NCBI GenBank assembly: GCA_965204565.1
Contig: CBDBEU010000005.1
Location: forward strand, 1,674,001-1,738,000
Direction: 5' to 3'
From: CBDBEU01 sp965204565
Lineage (GTDB): Bacteria; Pseudomonadota; Alphaproteobacteria; Rhizobiales; TMED25
Length of the DNA stretch: 64,000 nt
Shown: positions 17,394 to 24,263 of the stretch, in pieces
How the letters are laid out: every line of letters starts with the position of its first letter
Position numbering within the stretch: the stretch's first letter is position 1
Notes under the pieces: generated by a model
Database searches by the model: none
What the model was told of the DNA's origin: nothing
What the model saw: only the letters and a program-made list of their open reading frames with translations
Program-made: the position numbers and the translations under genes

Positions 17394-19733
17394 TCAAGCT
17401 GCCTCATCCGTGCCCGCATCGATCAGCGCACACAGCCGTTCGGGGCTTACCGGATAGCGCTCGATGACGACGGAGAATGGCTCCAGCGCGCTTTCAATCG
17501 CTGCCACGATTGCAGCGGTTGCGGGAATGGTGCCCCCCTCGCCCACCCCCTTGATGCCGAGCGGATTGACTGGCGATGGGGTTTCCTGATGCACGATATC
17601 AATATGCGGCATTTCGCTTGAAAGCGGCAGCAGATATTCGCCGTAATTGGTGGTCAGCGGCTGGCCCGAAGCGTCGTAGACCATCTCTTCATAAAGCGCA
17701 TTGCCGATGCCGTGAATGACACCGCCCACAATCTGCCCGTCGACAATCATCGGGTTGATCATGTTGCCGCAATCATGCGCCACCGAATAACGCAAGACCT
17801 TGACCTCGCCGGTGCCGGTATCGACCTCGACCTCGGCGATATTGGTGCCATTGGCATAAGGCTGGCCGTTGGCGGTGGCGTAGGATGTGGCCTCCAGCGA
17901 GGCATTGTAACCGGCAGGTACAGCGCCGCCCGCCATTGGCGCAAGGCGGGTTGCGAGATCACCGAGGGTGATGAACACATTGTGGTCGCCCTTGCCGCGC
18001 ACAGCACCATCAGCAAGTTCAAGATCGGCTTCCGGCGACTCCAGAATCTCGGCTGCAAGCGCCAGCGCCGTTCCCGCAACCTCGTTTGCCGCTTCATGCA
18101 CCGATGAGCCGACGGTTACCGCAATGCGGCTGCCAATGGCGCCGACGCCTTGCGCAAACCGGCCGGTATCGCCGGCCTCAACCCGAACATCATCGAATTC
18201 CACGCCAAGTGCATCCGCGGCGATCTGGCGGATTACCGTCTTGTGGCCCTGGCCCTGGCCAGCAGCACCGGTCTCGACAATCACCTTGCCCGAGGCATCG
18301 ACCCTGACGGTCGCGCCCTCATAGGGCCCGATGCCGGTATCTTCAACACAGGCCGAAATGCCAATGCCGATATAACGCCCCTCGGCCCGAGCCGTCGCTT
18401 GGCGAGCTGGAAAATCCCGATAGTCCGCCAGCTCGATCGCCTTGTCGAGACAGCCATGATAATCGCCGCTGTCATAGGCAACCGGCTTTCCAACCCGGTT
18501 GAGCGCTCCGGTCTCATAAGGAAATGCGTCTTTGGGCACAAAATTGATGGCGCGCACATCTGCAGGATCGAGCTTGAGCTCGCGCGCCACCGCCGCCATC
18601 ACCCGCTCCATCGCATAAGCCGCATTGGGACGGCCTGCACCGCGCACCGGCGAATTGGGTGTGGTGTTGGTGAACACCGCCTCCAGCGTCACATCGAGAT
18701 TCTTGATTGCATAAGGCCCCGGCAATGGCCCCAGCGTAGTAAACGGTAGCAGCAGCCCATAGGGCACAAAGGCGCCATTGTCGTGGATGATCCTGCCGCG
18801 CACGCCGAGCACCTTTCCATCAGCGGCAACGGCTGCTTCCAGATCCCAAAACTGATCGCGCTGGGTCTGGGTGGCGGTGAAATGCTCGCGCCGGTCCTCG
18901 ATCCATTTGATCGGGCGGCCCAGCATGCGCGCCGCCACGACAACCATCACCTCTTCGGGATAGACACCGGCCTTGGGACCAAAGCCGCCCCCGACATCAG
19001 GTGCGGCCACACGCAAGGAGGACTCGGCAATATCCAGATGGAGCGCCACCAGACGGCGCACCAGATAGGGGCACTGTGTGGCGCTCCACAAGGTGACCTC
19101 ACTGCGCGCCGGATCGTCTTCGCCGATCGCGCCACGCGTTTCCATGGCGTGACAGCCGCCGCGATGATGGTGGTCGGAGACTGTGACCACATGGGCAGCA
19201 TCTGCAAACGCCTTGTCGGGATCGCCAAAGCCTGCTTTCAGTGTCGCCGCGATGTTGTCGGGCGCACCCTGATGGACAAACGGTGCGCCTTGTTCAAACG
19301 CCTTGCGGCAATCGACCACCGCCTCAAGCGGCTCATAGTCGACCACAATCAATGAGGCCGCGTCTTCGGCAATATGCCGGCTTTGCGCTACCACCATCGC
19401 CACCGTCTGGCCGACATAATTGACTTCGCCGGCAGCCAGAATATGAACGCACAGACCCTGCTTCAGCATCGGCGCCGGATAGGGCTGGGCCATGCGCTTG
19501 TCACGAAGATCGGCGGGCAGTGTGTCATTGGTGATGACCGCGACCACGCCTTCAACCGCCGCCGCCGCTGATGTGTCTATCGCACGCAACAGCGCATGGG
19601 CATATTCAGCGCGTACGAATGCGGCATGCAGCATGCCCGGTCGGGTAATGTCGTCGACATAAGCCCCACGCCCGGTGAGCAGGCTTTCATCCTCGGCCCT
19701 TAGAACCGAGGCGCCAAAATAACGCGCACCCAT
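17394..19733 (-). CDS. molybdenum hydroxylase large subunit (xanthine dehydrogenase/CoxL family)
   Basis: 779 residues. The start at 19733 overlaps the stop of the small subunit (TAATG) and gives the normal beginning MGARYFGASVLRAEDESLLTGRGAYVDDI. Molybdopterin-binding motifs are GGGFGPKAG, PVRGAGRPNAAYAMERV, GQGQGHKTV and the catalytic glutamate in KGVGEGGTIPA near residue 732. The active-site loop is of the GAGR type, not the CO dehydrogenase form I loop AYRCSFR, so the substrate is unlikely to be CO; aldehydes or N-heterocycles are typical for this group. It acts with the FAD and 2Fe-2S subunits encoded just upstream. Confidence 0.94.
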   Translation of the reverse strand: MGARYFGASVLRAEDESLLTGRGAYVDDITRPGMLHAAFVRAEYAHALLRAIDTSAAAAVEGVVAVITNDTLPADLRDKRMAQPYPAPMLKQGLCVHILAAGEVNYVGQTVAMVVAQSRHIAEDAASLIVVDYEPLEAVVDCRKAFEQGAPFVHQGAPDNIAATLKAGFGDPDKAFADAAHVVTVSDHHHRGGCHAMETRGAIGEDDPARSEVTLWSATQCPYLVRRLVALHLDIAESSLRVAAPDVGGGFGPKAGVYPEEVMVVVAARMLGRPIKWIEDRREHFTATQTQRDQFWDLEAAVAADGKVLGVRGRIIHDNGAFVPYGLLLPFTTLGPLPGPYAIKNLDVTLEAVFTNTTPNSPVRGAGRPNAAYAMERVMAAVARELKLDPADVRAINFVPKDAFPYETGALNRVGKPVAYDSGDYHGCLDKAIELADYRDFPARQATARAEGRYIGIGISACVEDTGIGPYEGATVRVDASGKVIVETGAAGQGQGHKTVIRQIAADALGVEFDDVRVEAGDTGRFAQGVGAIGSRIAVTVGSSVHEAANEVAGTALALAAEILESPEADLELADGAVRGKGDHNVFITLGDLATRLAPMAGGAVPAGYNASLEATSYATANGQPYANGTNIAEVEVDTGTGEVKVLRYSVAHDCGNMINPMIVDGQIVGGVIHGIGNALYEEMVYDASGQPLTTNYGEYLLPLSSEMPHIDIVHQETPSPVNPLGIKGVGEGGTIPATAAIVAAIESALEPFSVVIERYPVSPERLCALIDAGTDEAA

Positions 19734-20221
19734 TATGCGCCTCCCCCGCGCAACTCGCGCGCGGCAGCAAGGCCCGACGCGATAATCGCCTGATAACCGG
19801 TGCACCGGCAGATATTACCAGACAGCGCTTCTCGCAACTCGGCCTCATCAGCCTCCGGATGCCGATCGAGATAGGCTGCCAGCGACATGATCATGCCCGG
19901 CGTGCAAAATCCGCACTGCAATCCGTGATGTTGGTGAAACGCTTTTTGCAGAGGATGCAGCCCGCCACCGACATTAGTCATGCCTTCAATGGTGGTCACT
20001 TCCGCACCATTTGCCTGCACCGCCAGCATTAGACACGAGCGCACAGCCTCGCCATTGACGAGAATTGTGCAGGCCCCGCACACCCCATGCTCGCAACCCA
20101 GATGTGTGCCGGTAAGACCAGCCTCAAGGCGCAGAAAATCGCCGAGATGCAGCCGAGGCTCGATTGTGGCCGTATGTTCGTGCCCGTTGATAGTAAGCTT
20201 AATCGTGCGCTTCTCACTCAT
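19733..20221 (-). CDS. 2Fe-2S subunit of molybdenum hydroxylase (CoxS-like)
   Basis: 162 residues with two 2Fe-2S sites: a plant-type N-terminal site (GCEHGVCGACTILV, RSC) and the C-terminal helical site (QCGFCTPGMIMS, GNICRCTGYQ). It passes electrons from the molybdenum centre to FAD. The start overlaps the FAD-subunit stop by four bases (ATGA), and its stop overlaps the large-subunit ATG, so the three subunits are translationally coupled. Confidence 0.96.
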   Translation of the reverse strand: MSEKRTIKLTINGHEHTATIEPRLHLGDFLRLEAGLTGTHLGCEHGVCGACTILVNGEAVRSCLMLAVQANGAEVTTIEGMTNVGGGLHPLQKAFHQHHGLQCGFCTPGMIMSLAAYLDRHPEADEAELREALSGNICRCTGYQAIIASGLAAARELRGGGA

Positions 20222-21093
20222 TGCCCTCCCCCATTGCCTGCACGTTCAGCCGCTTTGGTGAGCGCACGCTCGCTGAGTACCCTGACCAGCCTCCGGCGGT
20301 AGGCGGCAGACACATGGGCATCGTCCATCGTCTCCATTTTGCCCGCCAGATTGGCGGCTTCTTTGAATGTCGTCTGATCGGGTCTTTGCCCGGCAAGCGC
20401 TGCCTCGACATCACCCAACCGCTGCACCACCTGATCGGCACCGGCGACCGCGATTGCCGAGCGGGCAATATTGCCCGAACCATCAAGCGCCAGAAGGCAT
20501 GCCACGTCGACAATCGCAAAATCGCCATGCCGGCGGGCAAACTCGACAAAGGCATATCCGGGTTTTTCCGGCCATAGAGCAAAGGATATCTCCGTCGCCA
20601 GCTCTTCCGGCGCCAGCGACGGTGTCATGTAGGCGAGCGGCCAGTCGGAAAACGCCACCACACGCGAGGCATCGCCGCTGCGCACCGTAATCTCGGCATC
20701 ATAGAGCGCGGCCACTGCCGCAAGCTCTGCTGCCGGATCGAGATGACACACAGATCCGCCAATGGTGCCGCGGCTACGGGTCTGGAAATGTCCGACATGG
20801 CTAAGCGCCTCTATCATTACCGGCAAGTTGCGCGCCACGGCATCGGAGCACATCAGTTCGGCCTGGCGCACCATGGCGCCGCAGCGAATGACGTCGTGCG
20901 AGACATCAATCGCCGATAGTTCGGCAACATTGTTGATATCGATCACATGGCTGGGCTGGACAAAGCGCATATTCATCATCGGCACCAGCGACTGGCCACC
21001 AGCCAGAACCTTGGCGTCCTCAAGCGAAGTGGCAAGCCCCGCCGCCTCATCAAGACTTGCAGGATCGTGATAGGAAAAACCGGCTGATTTCAT
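20218..21093 (-). CDS. FAD-binding subunit of molybdenum hydroxylase (CoxM-like)
   Basis: 291 residues. FAD-contact motifs are AGGQSLVPMMNMR and TRSRGTIGGSVCHLDPAAEL; a C-terminal CO_deh_flav_C domain follows (YAFVEFARRHGDFAIVDVA). It starts with a four-base overlap to the CoxG-like gene upstream. Gene order G-M-S-L differs from the M-S-L-D-E-F-G order of true cox operons, and no CoxD/E/F maturation genes are nearby. Confidence 0.95.
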   Translation of the reverse strand: MKSAGFSYHDPASLDEAAGLATSLEDAKVLAGGQSLVPMMNMRFVQPSHVIDINNVAELSAIDVSHDVIRCGAMVRQAELMCSDAVARNLPVMIEALSHVGHFQTRSRGTIGGSVCHLDPAAELAAVAALYDAEITVRSGDASRVVAFSDWPLAYMTPSLAPEELATEISFALWPEKPGYAFVEFARRHGDFAIVDVACLLALDGSGNIARSAIAVAGADQVVQRLGDVEAALAGQRPDQTTFKEAANLAGKMETMDDAHVSAAYRRRLVRVLSERALTKAAERAGNGGGQ

Positions 21094-21680
21094 CCCTGCC
21101 CTTTCGCTGAAAACATTCGTACGATCATCGCTTTAAACGCTGCGAACAAGACCCTGAAGCCGGAAATTTCATTTGCTTTGCCCGCCGGTTCGGCAACATC
21201 TCCAATCCCTCCCTCGCGCGCTTGCTCCCCGGTGCCAAGCCTGGCCTCAAGATTTTGCGCAAACTGCGAAATGATCCGGTTTGCCACTTCGTTGATCAGC
21301 CCGCTAGCACGGCCATATTGCGCAATCTGCCCCGAAAGTGTGACATCGGAGCGCACATCGACATTTGTGCCGCCATCCGCGGGCGTCAGTTTGAACGACA
21401 CATCGGCCCGCGCCTGGCCACGGCCTTTCTGGTCCGCGCCTGAAGCCTCGACCTTGACAGTGCCCGCCTCTCGGTCGATTTCGACGATCCTCGCCTCACC
21501 GCCAAAGCTCAACGCCACCGGCCCGAGGCGTACCGCGGCAGTTCCCTCATAGGCGCCCTCGCCAAGCGTCTCGGTCAAGGAAACTCCCGGAATACAATCT
21601 GCGATCTCCGGCACATCGGTCAGTACATTGAGCGCGCGATCGGGCGCGATCTGCACCACAAAACTGTTTTCGATGACCAT
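21090..21680 (-). CDS. CoxG-like SRPBCC protein
   Basis: 196 residues. The CO dehydrogenase subunit G (CoxG) family fold is visible: MVIENSFVVQIAPDRALNVLTDVPEIADCIPGVS, KGRGQARADVSFKL, SDVTLSGQIAQYGRASGLINEVANRIISQFAQNLEARLG. CoxG proteins recruit molybdenum hydroxylases to the membrane; here the C-terminal region (FRVLFAAFKAMIVRMF) is hydrophobic enough to serve this. First gene of the six-gene operon; its promoter must lie in 21681-21898, shared with the divergent membrane-protein gene. Confidence 0.9.
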   Translation of the reverse strand: MVIENSFVVQIAPDRALNVLTDVPEIADCIPGVSLTETLGEGAYEGTAAVRLGPVALSFGGEARIVEIDREAGTVKVEASGADQKGRGQARADVSFKLTPADGGTNVDVRSDVTLSGQIAQYGRASGLINEVANRIISQFAQNLEARLGTGEQAREGGIGDVAEPAGKANEISGFRVLFAAFKAMIVRMFSAKGQG

Positions 21681-21898
21681 TAATCACGGTTGTGACCGAA
21701 ATGATACGGCCGCACCGCCTCACCCCCGGTATATTGGTTGATCTCGCTCGGCTTATAATTAACGTTCGCTCCACAAACAATGCTCGTTAATCTCGCATTT
21801 TCCATAATGGCTCCATTAAAGGTATTTTTCCGTCGATCCATGAAGATACACGAGCGTTGACCTTGCCGCCGCACTTCACTCGATCGTCGGTCGCGCCA

Positions 21899-23629
21899 AT
21901 GGGGGTTGACGCCGGAGATACGCCCGGCCGGGGAAGTACGGCCCGGACGCTGTTCGATGCGGTCGGATTCGTCATCATCGCGCTGCTGGCGGTCGCGTTC
22001 ATCCACATGCAGCTTCGGAACGGCCACAATATGCCGTCGAGGCCCGACGACACCTATTTCTTTCTCGGCCGGTTCATGAGGTGGTTTCTGGACGTCGACT
22101 CCGTTCTCGAAAAGATCGCATACTTCTTCTCACCCTCCCATTTTCCACATGCGAAACTATCCGGGCGGCTGATTTCCTATGTTCATTATCTGTTGTTCGG
22201 GATGGTCGATTTCGCCTTTCTGATCGTTGCGGGTAGTTGCATACTCTGTGCCTTCGTATTCGCCGTGCGCTTTACGCTCATCGGGAATTTCCTGCTTGTA
22301 ATCCCGTTCGGCGTCATCCTGCTCGCTCCCCATTGGACAAATTACTGGGTTACTCTGGCAGTCGGATATCCCTTCCTTTTACTCTATGCGGCGCTGATTT
22401 ACCGGCTGTTTTCAAGGAAGCGCGATTTCATGGCGCTGCCGATCGCGGCGGTCGCGTCCTTCACCCACTCTCCCGGGCTTCTCGTATTCGTTCCCGTTCT
22501 CGCCATCCTGCTGCTGTCCCGTCCGATCGATTTTCGGCGCGTCGCGCTTTGGGGGCTGGTCTTCGCGTTGATGATCATTCTCTACTACTTTTTCGTATTG
22601 CAGTATGATCCATCGGTCTTTCGCAATCGCGAAAGCGCGGACGTTTCGGTCGGACTGAGCCTGCTATCGGGGGTCGTGTATGGCGCAAAATTCGTCATGC
22701 TGCCGTTCGTAACTTTCCTGGGCAGGAGTTTGCCGGTCTGGAACTATCTGGCGGTCGCCGCATTGTTCGCGCTGCCGGGGATTGTCTTTGCCTATGGCAT
22801 CGTCAGGCGCGGGTTTCTCGCCTGTCCGGACAAGCGGGCCTCGTTCGCGTTTTATCTGTTTTGTCTGGTGCCCTTGGGCGTCGCCATTGTGGCGCGCGAC
22901 AACACTGCGTCCCTGACCGATGGACCGGCCGCACGCTATCTTGTGTATTCACTGATGGCGTGGTCCGGAACATATGCGATTGCTTCAGTCACGGTGTCGA
23001 AATTCAGCGCCAAATCGTTTGTGGCGCTCGTATTCTCGGCGATGTTCATAATGACTTCGTATCACGCGTATCGCACCATAGATTCTTCCATCGAAGCAAG
23101 ACTGTATTCGTGGTATGAACGCGGAACACGGGATGCGGACGATCGGAGTTTTTGGTGGCACGAGCCGCCCGTGCTGCGGGCGGCCGCCGGGCGCGGCATC
23201 TTCGCGCCGTCGTTTCCGGGCAGCGATCCATTGGAAGGGCCGGTTCCGCCGGTAAGCGAATGGAAAAGCATATCGCAATTGGAGACTCTGCACTGGCACC
23301 TGCTCAGAACGAATGACGATTTCATTCTTCTGACGCTTCTGGGATCCCGTGTCATGGGTGACGATGTTTCCGTCGTGCTCTCGACTTCCCGCGGCAATCA
23401 GCGGTTCTCGGTCTTTAGACCGGCGGTCGAACCTGTCCTTTACTGGCGCCCGGACGCGCAAGTGGTCGTGGACGGTTCCGGCGTGCGCAGGAACGAACTT
23501 GTCGCGGCGGCATTCGCCCGGTATGTGAGCGGGCTGACCGTCAACGCGGTCGGGCTCATGGTCGACGGGCAGGTGTTTGAACTGGCCGCTGCTTCGCCGG
23601 GTGTTGACATGCCATCCAGAGGTTCGTGA
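21899..23629 (+). CDS. polytopic membrane protein, GT-C-like architecture
   Basis: About 576 residues with roughly ten membrane helices (for example VGFVIIALLAVAFI, VDFAFLIVAGSCILCAFVFAV, FLLLYAALIYRLF, VALWGLVFALMIILYYFFV) and a soluble C-terminal part of about 200 residues. After the first helix comes RPDDTYFFLGRFMRW, an acidic pair in the first outside loop as in GT-C glycosyltransferases, but no family is recognised. The ATG at 21899 is preferred to an upstream TTG at 21857; neither has a clear ribosome site. It is divergent from the molybdenum hydroxylase operon. Its base composition is slightly more AT-rich than that operon, and it may be an acquired gene. Confidence 0.75.
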   Translation: MGVDAGDTPGRGSTARTLFDAVGFVIIALLAVAFIHMQLRNGHNMPSRPDDTYFFLGRFMRWFLDVDSVLEKIAYFFSPSHFPHAKLSGRLISYVHYLLFGMVDFAFLIVAGSCILCAFVFAVRFTLIGNFLLVIPFGVILLAPHWTNYWVTLAVGYPFLLLYAALIYRLFSRKRDFMALPIAAVASFTHSPGLLVFVPVLAILLLSRPIDFRRVALWGLVFALMIILYYFFVLQYDPSVFRNRESADVSVGLSLLSGVVYGAKFVMLPFVTFLGRSLPVWNYLAVAALFALPGIVFAYGIVRRGFLACPDKRASFAFYLFCLVPLGVAIVARDNTASLTDGPAARYLVYSLMAWSGTYAIASVTVSKFSAKSFVALVFSAMFIMTSYHAYRTIDSSIEARLYSWYERGTRDADDRSFWWHEPPVLRAAAGRGIFAPSFPGSDPLEGPVPPVSEWKSISQLETLHWHLLRTNDDFILLTLLGSRVMGDDVSVVLSTSRGNQRFSVFRPAVEPVLYWRPDAQVVVDGSGVRRNELVAAAFARYVSGLTVNAVGLMVDGQVFELAAASPGVDMPSRGS

Positions 23630-23812
23630 TTCCGCCAAAACGCAGATTATGCTCTGGCGGGGTTTGCAAGGCGTTCTGCCGCCCTCATGGCGACATTGTT
23701 TCGGCGGTGCGCGCAAAGGTGAATGAAACTGCCTTCAAGCGGGTTGCATCCCGGTTGCGCGCCCGTTCATTACTTTTGCTTCGAGGATAAATGGGCGCCC
23801 GACCCTGAACGT

Positions 23813-23905
23813 CTAGCTGAAAAACTGACCGCCATTCGCCGAAATCGTCGAACCGGCGTTGTCGGACGCCAGGAACACGACGCAGCGGGCGATTGCGATT
23901 GATGT
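23813..23905 (-). pseudogene. C-terminal scrap of a short-chain dehydrogenase
   Basis: Read on the minus strand: IARCVVFLASDNAGSTISANGGQFFS then stop. This is the standard end of an SDR enzyme (xxVxFLAS-D-A-xxISGxxxxVDGG-like). The rest of the gene is missing; an IS1380 fragment abuts it. The remainder of 23630-24263 carries no gene. Confidence 0.6.
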
Positions 23906-23929
23906 GATTGATCGTTGGTTCTGTGATGA

Positions 23930-24170
23930 GAACCAATGTCTTGAGCGCATTTTGGGGCGCGGCATATGGCGAACCCGGCGGGTGAACCGGTTGATGGGTC
24001 TCTTCGGCTCGATTTCGACCGCCGCCTGAAGCTCGCGTTCCACGGTTGCGGAATCACCACCGACGTCGGATTGTCGGCCTGCCGTGAGCTTGATGACGCG
24101 CTCGTCTTGACAGGCATGGCCGGCCATGAGCCTGTCGATCCGCGCACCGGTAAGAATGGCCATGAAGACA
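23930..24170 (+). mobile_element. IS1380-family N-terminal fragment
   Basis: The plus strand reads LRLDFDRRLKLAFHGCGITTDVGLSACRELDDALVLTGMAG, equivalent to VDFDRRVRLEFQGTQLSSDGGLLVVRELDDALGLSD in the longer copy at 31960. It stops about 90 bases before the helicase gene. Confidence 0.72.
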
Positions 24171-24263
24171 GACTTCTGTGCGCGCCAGACTCGTCCGCAC
24201 CGCAATTTTCGTATGCTGGCTGTGGTATCACCGCACAGCCGCCAATGAGTGGAGCTACCTCAC

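Noticed and set aside
17394..21680. True aerobic CO dehydrogenase (coxMSL)
   Set aside because: The large subunit has PVRGAGR rather than the form I loop AYRCSFR, and coxD/E/F genes are absent, so another substrate is more likely.
23632..23665. Possible terminator CCGCCA...TGGCGG after the membrane-protein gene
   Set aside because: Six-base stem, 17-base loop and only three T residues; too weak to call.
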